Below, in pieces: positions 12,217-24,100 of a stretch of DNA of 64,000 nucleotides (positions are counted from its first letter, which is position 1; the number at the start of each line of letters is the position of its first letter). The stretch is from Gymnopus androsaceus JB14 (Eukaryota; Basidiomycota; Agaricomycetes; Agaricales; Omphalotaceae), in NCBI GenBank assembly GCA_009733575.1, contig ML769412.1, forward strand, positions 124,001-188,000. The letters run 5' to 3'. The translations under genes were made by a program, and so were the position numbers. The notes beneath the pieces are model-generated. The model had not been told where the DNA came from and ran no database searches. It worked only from the letters and a program-made list of their open reading frames with translations.

Positions 12217-13250
12217 CACCGTAACCTTTGTTTGTCGATCTCTGGTTGATCTTTCAATGGAATTACTGAATCCTTGTCAGGTGAGGCACGGAGAATCGCT
12301 AGATAATCTCAAAGAGAACTGGGGTGGTTGGAACGACGCGCCGCTTTCAGATCTAGGTATAATATGAGTCTGTTTCTTTGTACGATAACTGATTTTTCAG
12401 GCAGGAAGGTACGTCCTGAATAAGCACTTTTGAGAACATCTCTAGACAGGATGCCACAGCAAGCAGTGGCAGTAGGCGAATACTTTGCATCCACAAAGTT
12501 CGATAGCATTTATGCCTCAGATCTCCTACGAGCGAACGCAACCGGCCAAGCAATCCATGGTCGTCAACATGAACCTTTCCCCTCCTTCATCGTCACTCCC
12601 AAAATTCGCGAGCAGCATTTCGGTGAAGCAGAGGGTAAGCCTTGGACGTATTAGCACCAAACTTTGGAAGAACTATTCGCGAAAGGGATTTACCCCGTGC
12701 TTTTCGACCGCGACGAAAAGTTCCCCGGTGCAGAAAGTCTGAATGATCTGGCAGCTAGAGCTGAGGAAGCAATTATGGAGTGTATAGTTCCTCATTTGCG
12801 CTTTGGAAAGGATCATCACATTGCGTTGGTCAGCCACGGGCTCTGCATTAGTGAAGTCATTGCAGCCTTGCTACGCTCGGATCCAGACTCCCGGCGCGAC
12901 ATATCGTACACAGGTCTTCTGAACACTGCATGGACGCGTGTAACGGTATCGATCAAGGTATCTGTGTGCTTGTTCAGATTTGGGTGCACACTATTCAATG
13001 ACTTTATTCTTAGGGAGATGCTGCCTACAGCGAAGGAGTACCTCTAGATGTTCAGGTGACGCATGTTAACGTCTCTGACCATTTGAAGAACTTCGTAAGT
13101 ACATTCTACCTTGTAGCTGCCGCTATTCTGACTGTATCCCCAAAGACTATTACTTCGGACGGGAGCCAGGACTCTGAAGCGCGTAAATTCTTCGGTGGAG
13201 GTGGAGAAATCGCAGATGCTGCTCAATCTGAAGATAGGAACAGTTTGTAG
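12217..13250 (+). pseudogene. Histidine phosphatase copy 2, start codon deleted and premature TAG
   Basis: Nearly identical to the intact copy at 9644-10694. A 9-base deletion removes exactly the ATG and the next two codons (between 12216 and 12217). A second 9-base deletion at about 12652 removes three codons in frame but fuses TAT to TAG, ending the frame after the EQHFGEAEGKPWTY segment, ahead of the second catalytic His. The remaining exons, splice sites and stop are preserved, so inactivation looks recent. The first downstream ATG lies after the RHGE motif, so an active protein is unlikely. Confidence 0.88.
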
Positions 13251-13436
13251 TCGAATATATTGTAGATGCATCTTTTAAAGCTGCTCTCAAGGTCGAAAAG
13301 CTCTGCAAACTGAAAATGTTAAAGCGGGCAGACGACCGCTTTGACTGTTGTATCTTTAGTTAGGGGTAAGTGAGACATTCGAGGCTCGATGACAGAAGTA
13401 TACATGAATATCCTTCGGGCACTTTCACGGTAAAGT

Positions 13437-14280
13437 CTAAATAAATACATGTTCCTTCTCCTCCCTATTCTCCTCCCCTCCAATCTTCTCCTTCTGCACC
13501 ACCACAGTCCTAGTGGGTAATCCTGATTGCACGAACCCTAGAGACGATTGAACCCAATATTGGAGACATTGGTCTCCGCGCGCACTTCCGTGCACCCGAT
13601 TTGTGCAATACCCCACTGGTGAAAGAGAGTGGAAATCGCAGCAAAACCAATACTACGGTTGTGATATGACGATTTGAGTACCGCTATAACACATTAAGAA
13701 TGGGGATGTATGCAATACAGAATCAGAGCTGACCTCCGATAGACTAAATTTTATCTTTTTCCTTCCACTTCTCCCAATTGTTCTTAATCAGTGTTAGCCG
13801 CTCCGTCCACCAGTCACAGTGGGCATGGCGGAAATCTACGTCTCCAACGTAGACATCCCTTCGACTCCCGCTGCCCGAGTTATCATCTCCCTCTGTCGAG
13901 TCAACAATTAATTCTCGAATGGCTTTCAGTGGACTTCCCTTCGCAGGACGCCAGATTCCTTCCGCGAATGCTGCAAATATCTCTTGCGTGAGCTTCAACT
14001 CTTGATATCCACTTTGGGGCGCGATCTGAAGGGAAGGGAAAAGGATGATTGGGGATCCAATATGCATTTTTTGGATCGTTCTATAGTACAAAACAGGGTA
14101 AGCTCTTTTTAAGCCTACGGTACCGCTACTCACCATGAACTCTGTTATATCCCCCGCATCGCTCTCCCTATTCGGAGTCAATCGGAAGTTGTGAAATGGT
14201 TCGGGAAGAGGAAGATACGGTTCATGTGAATAAGAGTGGTGTGTGCTCGGATATCAAACTTCAAAGCACGGAAAGAAGCG
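13437..14280 (-). pseudogene. GNAT-like acetyltransferase copy 2
   Basis: Same layout as copy 1. Here the second exon is in frame through IAPQSGYQELKLTQEIFAAF and WRPAKGSPLKAIREL into DVYVGDVDFRHAHCDWW. However, a TAG at about 13750 shortens that block, and TGG to TAG near 13438 removes the last few codons seen in copy 1 (HVFI then stop). The SIGFAAISTLFHQW/EVRAETNVSN block and GFVQSGLPTRTVV are present but, as in copy 1, in different frames. I mark it pseudogene or badly understood gene; transcript data would decide. Confidence 0.45.
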
Positions 14281-14782
14281 TCCGGGATGGTGAAAATGCC
14301 TCGGGAGATTATGGATGTCGCTGGAAACTCCGTTGTCGGAGAGAACTTGGACATTGTTGTTCAAGCTTTCAAGCACCTTTATCACGATTCGGACTCGAAA
14401 TGACTAGATTGTCTAGATCGGAACAATCTTTCCGTCCTACGGAGAGCGAGATAAGACATAATTATCGAAAATATCTAGTCTGATCCGCAGGCGCTTCAGG
14501 TTTGCTTTGTGGTGCGATACTACGCTAAGCAAAAGATTCTGAAAACCTGCTTACCAGATCGAAGGCTCTTGATCGCTTTGGACGAGTCCGAGTGCCCAAC
14601 TAGGCACGCCGTGGGGCTGATATTCTCTCAAATCCAAGTTGCATTCCCAAAGTCAATTAGCGCAGGCGAGCACATTAAGTAGTCGGCCAGAGTGATATAC
14701 GGGAATGGACCGCGATGCAGAAAACAGGTGGAGAGCATAGATTCATAATGATTCATAATGATTTCAGAAGTCTCCGAGTCAT

Positions 14783-17170
14783 TTATTTTCGCTTCACGAA
14801 AGTTAGAGGAACATCACGAACGCCGAGTGTCAGGACGATTTTGGCATCCAAAACTCTTGTTTTCCATTCTTCTTGACTTTCGCCTTCGTTCAGCTTCGGC
14901 GTCACCTTCCAGTCCCGTAGAAGCATTGTCAGAAAACAAGTAACCTCCGTGGTTGCGAATTTCCGTCCTATACAGGCTCGCGGACCTGTTTTTACAAGTA
15001 AGTATGTATACACATCGCCGCCTCAAGCTCTAAAAGAATTGACATACCAACGCTAAACGCAGTAAAGTCTTCTGAATCATTGTTCATGCCATGCCATCGA
15101 GAAGGTCTGTATGAGGTGGGGTTTTCAAAATACCTAGGATTATATTCTGCGTCGAGCCGAAGGAAGAAGCATACAAGATGTCAAGAGCAAGAATATACAC
15201 GAACCAGCTGTACTCACGAATGCCAACCATATCAACAATAACCTAGATCGAAATGTGAGGCGAGAATGAGGAAAGATGCATCCATACTTACCACTTGACC
15301 CTTGGAAATCGCCATTGAAGTCGTTCCCTCTTGACCTCGGGGATTCGGTATTTCAAGTATTGTGTCTTCACTAGCCTCCCGGATCAAGATATGACCAGAC
15401 GCTGGAAGATAGCCATCCAGCGAGATTTCAGAGTAAGAACAAATCTACTCACGAAAGAACCTCAACGCTTCGAAAAATGCTGCTAGCACTTTATTTAGGT
15501 TTTGATAGTCCTCGAATTCCTGAAAACAGAAGATAAATGAGAATGGATTTTCTCCCAGTGATGTAAGATTTTTACAGGGTCACGGTCATGGCCTACGACC
15601 TCATTGATCTGTTCGACAACTTCATCTTGAGCATCCTGGTTTATAGCCAGAAAGCCGAGGGTAGCAGCTAGGGCGTTAGCTGTTGTTTCTGATGGTACAA
15701 CTCGGATCAATCATCAAGACCATTTGCTCAGAAAGGATACTCCTACCATGGCCAGCAAAGAGCATAACAAAGATATTCCCAATCTGTCGCCAGGAGATGT
15801 GGTAAATGATGGGAGGTCGTTGAGGACAATAAAATATACCTACGAGTTCATCATCACTGAGTTTGTATTTAGATTCCTCTTGCTCGTTGGCCTTTACGAG
15901 TAGGGTAAAAGCATCCTTGCTGTTGTTGTCTTGGATTTCCACTTTGCGACCTGCTACCTGTTCATTCATAAACGATGCCATGGACTCGTAAGCAACATTG
16001 GATTGCTGAATTCTATAACACCACTGTAAGAAAGTCATCGAACTTGATAGGGGAAAACAATGGACTTCTGGAAAGGGAGTCGCAAAACCCATTTGGGGGC
16101 AATGATACGCAACATATGGGTGTCAGCTACCGAGTGCATTACTTCTTGAATCGACAAACTTCCACTGGCCGTTCGCGGAGGTTCGTCCCTGTCGCAGAAT
16201 AAGCAAATGAACGGCTCGTATTCGTGAATGAGTATACCAGGACAATGGGAAACCAAATGCACAAGTACCAAGAACCTGAAGAGCAAGCTAAAGAGACGTT
16301 GAGTGGGTAGAACGCGGTCTGTCGAAGCATGGCACACACCTTGAAAGTAAGGTTCTGAATGACAGGAATATCAACAGTTCCCTTTTCTTCCCACTTCTCC
16401 GTGGCTATCATTTCATGATAGGTCTTCAGTGTTTGCCTCCATACGAGACGATATCTATATAAGTATAGGCAGTTAGGGAAACATAGGAAAAGCTGAACGA
16501 AAAAATAAACGAACAACTCGTTACTAAAAGCAGGGCCCATGACCCGACGGTGCTTGCGCCAGACTTCACCCTCTGCCGCAAAGAGATTCAAACCCCACAA
16601 ACTAGATTCCGGTGTGAATGTGCAGCATAGAGAAATGACACAAAACACACAGGAATGCTCTGGCCGACCAAGTCGGTTTGAAAAAGGCAGTTCTATTGCC
16701 TCCGGAGGCGACTTGACGAGCGACATTGAGATTCGAGGTCCAAATCGTAGGCTCTCCAATCAGGGTTGGGACTATCGAGATCGTCTCATTATCCGTGTAA
16801 ACTTCAAAAGAATTCGTTACATGCACACCCTTCACTTTTGTGAAGACTTACGACTGGATCGGCGAGCCCAATGGACATCTAGTGAAGTGTTCCACCACGT
16901 TGTGGGAAAGAGCACGGCAGGAAGACCCATGGGATGAAAGGGAGGGCGATATCCCGGTAAATGATGCACTGACTGTTAAAAACAAAACCATTCAGTGACC
17001 GTCATTATTGCGATAAGATAGTAACGCACACGAAGCCCATGCAAAAAGACCCAAATCCTGTTCACGACGAATATAGTAACAAGTGCTGCAAGGAAGCCTG
17101 GAAATTTAACGACCTGCGTTAGATAGCTGAAATAGGAATCAAAATGCGGCGTGCTCATGATTGGGAGCAA
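14783..17170 (-). CDS. Cytochrome P450, copy A
   Basis: A haem-thiolate monooxygenase, presumably ER-anchored. Start ATG 17170 (MLPIMST) or 17158, followed by a hydrophobic anchor (FPGFLAALVTIFVVNRIWVF). The PPFHPMGLPAVLFPT hinge is in exon 2. Later exons give NETISIVPTLIGEPTIWTSN, then GLNLFAAEGEVWRKHRRVMGP (C-helix WRKHR) near 16540-16600, and the I-helix AGHG/ETTANALAATLGF split by an intron (about 15680-15770). The K-helix is EALR (about 15460). NPRGQEGTTSMAIS and PRYFENP follow, then the haem loop FSV-GPRACIGRKFA, again split by an intron (about 14960-15060). Stop 14783. About ten short introns are implied. All invariant motifs are present, so the gene may be active. Subfamily and substrate are not assigned. 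Confidence 0.87.
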
Positions 17171-17218
17171 GTAATCGAAAGGAAGTTACAAGGGAAAAAG
17201 CATGCATTTACATCGACC

Positions 17219-17230
17219 AAATATATATAG
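17219..17230 (-). promoter_or_regulatory. TATA-like box upstream of P450 copy A
   Basis: An alternating AT run (ATATATATAG) lies about 50-60 bases 5' of the P450 ATG on the - strand. The equivalent position in copy B has the same run shortened by two bases (about 37955). The placement suits a core promoter, but this is by pattern only. Confidence 0.4.
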
Positions 17231-17436
17231 ATGACCTCCTGTGTCATACATCATTCATAATGGCCGGAATGGCCATCTGTATATAATTGCCATAGAGATC
17301 CGAATAAACTGAATACCATGCCAGGCAAGGAATTATGATCGAGGGAGACGAAGAAGACCAAAGCGGTAGAAAATCCACACGTCATAAAGAATCCACTAGT
17401 CCGTGATGAGATGGTCCTACTGAATACGAAGGTAAC

Positions 17437-18605
17437 TTAAATGGGCAGGATCTAGAGACGTGAAATCGTCCAGAGAGCAGTTATAGAGGGAGCCTTCTCC
17501 ATTCAGGAAGAAGCCAACAAACCTTCGATATAGGGACAGGACGAGTATAAATCCAAGTGAAATTCCAGATCTTCAAGACATTCAAGGAAGACGTGCGCGC
17601 GCATAGACATAAACAAAACACCGTCAAACAGCGCCCGGAATTTAAATGCTAAAGCACACAAGACACAAGATACAAAATAATTTAACGTGCTCAAGTTGGT
17701 CGGCCCCCAAAAAAGATGGAGCCTACAAGCCCGGGGCCCACGTTATGGGAGCATGAGAAGAGATTGTATGATCTTCAATGTTCATGCTAACTTGATCTAC
17801 GAGTGCAGTGATTGGCTGAGATCGTATGTCCACCGCGCCGGGGAAGACCCACTGGACAGTGCCTGAAGATTGTACAAAGATTAGATCCTCTTTCCAGGAT
17901 CTAGAAATATGAAAGAGATACGGAAGTTTACCGTAGAGAAGTCATCGAAGCGCTATATTACTTTGGCACTGGAAAAAACGACTGCGATCTCCTGTCTATC
18001 AAGACTTTCTAGCACGCAATTTGATGACGCCACTGCGAACCTGGCGCTTGAAAACAATGTTGAAGGTCCTGATACTTTCAACTTTGCATCGGATTCATAT
18101 TAGATATTCCACTTGCTGCCTTGTAGGAGACTTGATTAGAGGCAGAGGGATTGAGTTGACCGATAAATTGATCAAGTCAAAATTCATCTGAGTAGTAGAG
18201 GCATAAAAATGAAAAGAAATATCAGCCGCATCACGAAAAGCGAGGAGAAGATCTACCATGATGTGGAGAAAAAATAAATGGCAAGTTGGTGGTGAAGTGA
18301 AAGTACGAAGGTCCAAGGAAAGGAACAAGTTTATATCGGTTCCACCCAGGCCAAAGCGAACTGGCCCATATGCAGATTGTGGTCATTCCGGTCCTCAGGG
18401 CGGCTGAGAGCACCTGGGATGTTACGTTGCGAGAGGTAGTACTTGCAGAGCAAAGCAAGAGGAAAGGTCAAAAGCTCCACTATTGTTCGAGATGCGTGCT
18501 GACAACACAAGGTCGTCAATTGAAACATTGAACAGGCAGATAACAACGCCATCAGAATCCCCATGCTATAGGGATTTGCATCGGTAGTCTGGTTTCTAGA
18601 GACTA
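17437..18605. other. 1.17-kb segment present only in block A
   Basis: Absent from the otherwise matching block B. Short frames on the - strand (17503-17694, 18231-18564) have no motif. No terminal repeats or target duplication are obvious, so I cannot call it a transposon. It contains no recognised gene. Confidence 0.5.
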
Positions 18606-18765
18606 GTCATAAGCTCAATAATAAGAGTAGAATGTGAGCTTCAAGTTTGAATCTGATTTAGAATAACAGTCCAGCAAAAAGAAAATTAAGCAGAGAAGGA
18701 TCCAAGAAGCTCACCTGTTGCTGTAGGGCTACACTGTACAGGGACAAAGAGCACTTGGAGGGGGG

Positions 18766-20270
18766 CCGCTTGATCCTGTACCGTCATCATCAAAGCGGGC
18801 ACCTATACTCGGCGTAACCAAACCCCTCCATCGCAGTGCGTCGATGAGAAGAATAGCACATACTTCTCCGTATCTCCAAGCTAGGACATACAGGCCCTCA
18901 AACCTAAGAGGAAGAGCTCATAGGGCTAGTGAAACTGGTCAAACCAGCACACCTCTGAGCCAAGCTGAACGGTTCAGAGTCACAGGACATAAACTGTAGG
19001 AAAACAGTGCCAAACTAGTCATTCACCGAACAGGCTAACACCACAACCAGAACAAAGCCCTTGAGACCCACTTCTGAAGCTCGAAGCCGGAATAAAACAT
19101 GGAGGACACATATGCATATCCGTGACTGTCGTAATTGCAGGATTGAAACAAGCTCCAAGTAACCCTCCGAACCCTTAAAAATTGCCTGTCCTCTGTCATT
19201 CTGGAACTACCTGCCCTCTACCACGCCTCTACACCGCCTGGCTGACCTTGAGACCTCCCCCCAAGACAATCTCTATGCAAGTATATTAATAAATCTCTGT
19301 AAAACCAATAAAGGCCCTAGTTGATGCGATGCTGGATGTAATATTCTTGCAATGGAATCCCCCTGGCTGGAGAAGAAGCTGCTTGATAATGGAAGCAAGC
19401 AGAAGAGGGGGGGCAACCGTGGCAGCCAGAAGGACGGTGCATACAAAGATGAGAAATATGGTGGCTCCCACACGACAGCGGTCAGGATTGGTAACGAAGA
19501 GTCAATCGAGCTCCTCGCAGGCATTGGAACCATAGGTGTTAACACCGAGGTTGGTTTCCATGTTGTCCCCTTCGCGAACATTATATGTTCACAGTGGGTT
19601 CTTGTACACCTTGTATCTGCGAACCGTGACCACTCTCACCAATTCGGGCAACGACTACTCTATGCCGTGAAACAGAAGGCGAGTGCTGATGGGAAGTGAT
19701 CAAAATCATTGGTCAGTGCACAGTGGGCGACATACCGCTCCCCAAACGTGTTGAAAACTGGGTTGGTATGTTCGACTTCATGTACATGGGCCCGCTATGC
19801 AAGCTAGGCTCAAACATACACCACTGCATCAGCAAAAAGGGGTTAAACCTATGATGACCTAGGGAACCTAGGCTACCCTGGTCACCCTGGTCACCCTGGT
19901 CACCTTGGGTCTTCCAGGCTACCCCAGGCTACCTCAGGTTACCTCAGGTTCCTCAGGTTAGCTCAGGTTTACTCAGGTTTACTCAGGTTTACTCAGGTTG
20001 CCTCAAATTCCCAAGGTTTATCCCTAAATCCTAGGCAACCTAGGTGACCCCAAAGAAACTGAGGCAGTCTAGGCAACCTAGGTGTCCCAGGAGACCTAGG
20101 TATCCTCAGGTTCCCTTAAGTCTCTTTAGATCATTGTGAGTCAACCTAAAGTCAACCCTGGGCCCAGACCATTTTTCCTGATGTAGGTGGTCTTTGCAGC
20201 CCCCTTCGCTGATGCTGGTGATCCCTCAGCCAATGACCGCTTTGAGTCTCAACTCCGACACCACCTTTGA
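18766..20270. other. Probable LINE 5' region, no clear gene
   Basis: Begins where homology with block B ends. A + strand frame at 19352-19699 (115 codons) and an overlapping - strand frame have no recognisable domain. The stretch includes the degenerate tandem repeat at 19860-20110. It precedes the zinc-knuckle frame, so it may be the untranslated region and decayed start of LINE ORF1. Confidence 0.4.
19860..20110. repeat. Degenerate 10-bp minisatellite
   Basis: A ladder of related decamers: CCTGGTCACC-type repeats (about 19877-19910), then CTCAGGTTAC/CTCAGGTTTA-type repeats (about 19935-20005), then CCTAGGTGTC-type words. The type changes along the array, as in an old, diverging minisatellite. 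Confidence 0.7.
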
Positions 20271-20612
20271 ATGAAGAACAGAGAAGAGATCACAAACGAG
20301 TTTGATGGGGCTCATGCCAGAGTCAAAATCGTCTCATGCACGCTGTGCAAGTCTGATGCACACCACCAATTCCAATGCCCATTCTATGACCGGAGCAAAC
20401 TGGAGAAGGATCAGGCTGAACAGTCGTTCCTTGAACCGATTCTAGGGTGGACTGGACCAAACACAGAGGTACAAAAAACCTCCAAGGCCCAGGACAAAGG
20501 TCCGCTTGACTATAGGAGTGACAACCATGGCTTTGGTCAGGGCAGAGGGTCAGGCAGTGGTTCCAGCTGCCGAGGTCATGGGTATGGTCGCGGCTATGGC
20601 TGCAGATGGTAG
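20271..20612 (+). CDS. LINE ORF1 fragment with CCHC zinc knuckle
   Basis: A 113-codon frame. Residues about 27-42 read CTLCKSDAHHQFQCPF, a CX2CX4HX4C zinc knuckle as in retroelement nucleic-acid-binding proteins. The C-terminus is Gly/Arg-rich (GQGRGSGSGSSCRGHGYGRG), like an RGG box. It sits about 530 bases ahead of the LINE ORF2, where ORF1 of Tad/I-like elements lies. A full ORF1 should have several hundred residues N-terminal to the knuckle. Those are missing or frameshifted here, so this is a remnant. Confidence 0.6.
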   Translation: MKNREEITNEFDGAHARVKIVSCTLCKSDAHHQFQCPFYDRSKLEKDQAEQSFLEPILGWTGPNTEVQKTSKAQDKGPLDYRSDNHGFGQGRGSGSGSSCRGHGYGRGYGCRW

Positions 20613-21144
20613 ACCCTTAAAAGATACATTACTCTGTGATTGCTACCCCCAGTACATACATGCTAAAATGGGGATTTTTTTCCGCTGTGCTCTACAATGT
20701 CCATAACTTAGAAATTTGAATACACACTAATAATGAGAACAGTCTTGTTTCTGAAGGCAACACATACAACCTTAGCCTGGACTAAGAAGAAGCCACATGC
20801 ATAATGTGCAAACCTGCACAACCTAATTTACTGACAACTAGCTGTTGGACAGGACATTGTGGTAGGAAACGCATAGGGTAATGAAGATGGGCCGATTCCC
20901 ACTTTCAGAGCCCAACGCCACACTGGTGGAGACTATTTAGTCTGGAGACCACCTTCCAGCAGTCCTGGCCTCCCCTTGTCTAGGTTTTGATGATTCCAGG
21001 GTCTCAACATCATTCAAGGGAGAATCTCCCATTATGGGTTCAAACTGAAGGTTAATTTTGGCGGAATGACTCTCAGGCCTGGTACATTTTCAACTAGCTC
21101 CCAATTACTCACAAAATTCTTCTATAGGTATCAATGATTGGTCA

Positions 21145-24100
21145 TTGGCTACGGTGCACTCTGAGTCTGGAGGGTCCCGTGTTGCCGCCTCTGGCCTTGG
21201 ACCTGACGAAGGATCTCAGAGTGGGGAGGGAATGGCCTATAGGGCAACTCCAAATGCAATACGCAATTTGGGGGGCGCTAATCCAATACATAGCGCTGGT
21301 GCACAGTATATGCACTGTCTGGCAGTGAGCCAGGATGAGACCTTCAGATGGTCAGGACAACCAGGTCCAGTGGATTTTAGATCCCCCGAGAATAGCCAAA
21401 CCATTGGCAATGTACATGAAAGTACAACCGGTACACAAAAGCGAAATGGGCCAACTGAAGACCTGGGAGCAGATGAGAATATGCATGAATACACACCTCT
21501 CTGGTTTCCACCGAGCCCAAGCCCAAGCCTTAGAGAAGGCATGAATGATAATAATGGCCGTGCTAACTACAATATAAATGTAGGGGACCATGAACCCCCG
21601 CAAATGCAAAATAATGAGCATAGAAATATCCACGAAAATACTGAACCACCAGACCCAATCCCAAATATGTATCCACCTATGAATCGCAGACAACGTCAAG
21701 CATTCAAAAAAAAAAAATACAAAGCATATATAAATATTGCATCAACTAATATGAGAGGGTACGGAAATCCGAGCATATTCCATTGTGAAAATAAATGGAA
21801 CCAGATCCCAACTATTCTACATAACAAACGAATTGGGCTATTGGCCCTCCAAGAGACACATCTAACAACAGCCCGCATAGATGAAATAAATAAACATTAT
21901 GGCCGGAAACTACAAGTATTTGGATCACCTGATCCTATGAACCCCACAGGTAGAGGAGGAGTAGCAATAGTCCTAAACAGAGGGCTAGTGGCACCAGAAA
22001 AGATAACACTCTATGAGATTGTGCCAGGAAAGGCGATAATGTTACACCTGGTAGTGCACAAAGGTGATAAATTCAACATTCTTGTAGTATATGCACCCAA
22101 TGTAACTGAGAATGATGGAGCTGCCAATGCAGAATTCTGGAAAGGAATAGATAAGTACTTTGAAGAAACACCACAAACTCCAAAACCAAACATCATGCTG
22201 GGTGACTTCAATATGGTGGAGTCAGGTCTCATTGACTGCCTTCCTGCATGTGACGACCCTGAGGATGCAATAGATGCACTTGATGACCTCAAGCAGAACC
22301 TACATCTTAAGGATGGATGGCGTATGACCTTCCCTGAAAAGAAATCCTTTACATTCTTACAAACTGCAACAGGGTCACAATCCAGAATAGACCGTATTTA
22401 TGCAACAGACATGATAATGGACACAGCTAAAGAATGGAAAATCCGTGTATCTGGCATCCCCAATGCAGACCATAGCTTAGTTTCAGTTCAAATAACCAGT
22501 GAAGGAGCACCAATGACAGGAAGGGGACAATGGAGGATCCCAGAGTATGTTGTAAAAGACAAGGACCTTCTTGAGTATGCACGTCAGCAAGGAATAACAG
22601 CAAAGAAGGAACTTAATGACCTGAATCACCGGTCAGTTGACCGAAACCCACAGAAAATTTGGAATACATACAAGATGAAGCTTGTCCAAAAGGCAAGAGA
22701 AAGAGCAAGAAAAATCATCCCTGGCCTTGTAAGAAAAATCAATGAAACACAACTTGAGCAGGATCGAGTACTAGATGATGTTCTGCTGCCAGAGGCTGAG
22801 AGAACTAAAAAAGCAGCTAAACTCCAGGAGGAAATATCTAAGATGGAACAACACCGTTATATCCAAATGCAGAAAGACCGTAAGGTAAGGCACCGACTAG
22901 AGGGTGATACTCCAACACGATATTGGTCCCAAACCAATAAAGAGACCAAACCAAGAGACCTTATATATGCCCTCAAAAAGCCTGGTGAAACTGAAAATGA
23001 ACATGGAGTCCTGCCTGGCAGTGCATATGAAAAGAGTTCCCCAAATATGGCTAAAATTGGCAAGATACACCATGAAGGTCTCCAGGTTGCTGGCATTGAC
23101 CCCACTGAAGAAATGGAACACAATGAAATTGTCATCCCAGCAGTACTAGAACCAATTAAAAAACGGGTCTCACATGATCAGCAACAAGACCTAGCTGAGT
23201 CTCTCAGCAACAGAGATGTCCGTGAAGCCTTGAAGCTCACAAAAAACCATACAGCACCAGGTTTAGATGGAGTCATCTATGAACTGTGGAAAGCTATCAG
23301 TCGGCAATGTGATGAGGATAAAAAGAATGAGCAAGAAAGCTTTGATATCATTGAGTTAATGACAGCAGCCTTCAATGATATCAGTGTTCATGGAATTGAT
23401 GAAGCCACAGGATTCTCTGATGGCTGGATGTGCCCACTCTTCAAGAAGGGAGAGAAAAGTGAAATTGCAAACTACAGACCAATCACCCTATTGAACACAG
23501 ACTACAAAATATTCACAAAAGCACTCACAATAAAGCTAGCAAGAGTAGCTCCAGATCTGATTCACCCAAATCAGGCTGGATTTATACCTGGAAGGAGCAT
23601 TAGTGACCAAACACAACTTATCCGAATGATCATGCAGTATGCAGAGGCAACTGAGGAAGATGGCCTTATAATTTCATTGGACCAGGAAAAGGCATATGAC
23701 AAAATACGACATGATTATCTCTGGAAGGTCCTGGAAAAATTTGAATTCCCAGGAGGCTTTATTACAACATTGAAAAACCTCTATGGACCAGCAAAAACAA
23801 CAGTAATTATCAATGGGTTTAGGAGTGAGATGTACACTGTAACACGAGGTGTCCAGCAGGGAGACCCACTTTCCTGTCTAATATTTGACCTAGCAATTGA
23901 ACCATTAGCACACATGATAAGAGAATCAGACCTGAAAGGGTATAACATACCTGGGGAAAAAGAACGCCTGATAACAAACCTATTTGCTGATGATACATCA
24001 GCATTCCTGAATGCAACAGACAATTTTGAAGACCTCCAGAATATACTAAGTAAATGGTGTCTGGCATCAGGTGCAAAATTTAATATAGGGAAGACAAACA

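Larger units (their letters stand above)
11999..14551. repeat. Tandem duplication, unit 2
   Basis: A second copy of the 2.56-kb unit, head to tail with unit 1. Relative to unit 1 it has 10 extra bases near 12123, lacks 9 bases at 12216/12217 and 9 bases at about 12652, and lacks 1 base near 14010. After 14551 the sequence diverges and the P450 block begins 25 bases later. Confidence 0.95.
14576..18765. repeat. P450-bearing dispersed repeat, block A
   Basis: 14576-17436 matches 35318-38170 at high identity in the same orientation. Homology then stops, and resumes at about 18606-18765 against 38219-38395. Block A therefore contains about 1.17 kb (17437-18605) that block B lacks; B has about 50 unrelated bases there. 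The left end is CTTTGGACGAGTCCGAGTG. Confidence 0.93.

Noticed and set aside
12636..12655. Possible 20-base mini-intron (GTAAGC...TTAG) that would skip the TAG in the second phosphatase copy
   Set aside because: Far shorter than any spliced intron in this window (about 50 nt or more), lacks a branch site, and the start codon is deleted anyway.
14741..14765. Short direct repeat ATTCATAATG before the P450 stop as a CRISPR-like or regulatory array
   Set aside because: Only two to three units, present in both P450 blocks as simple sequence; nothing array-like.
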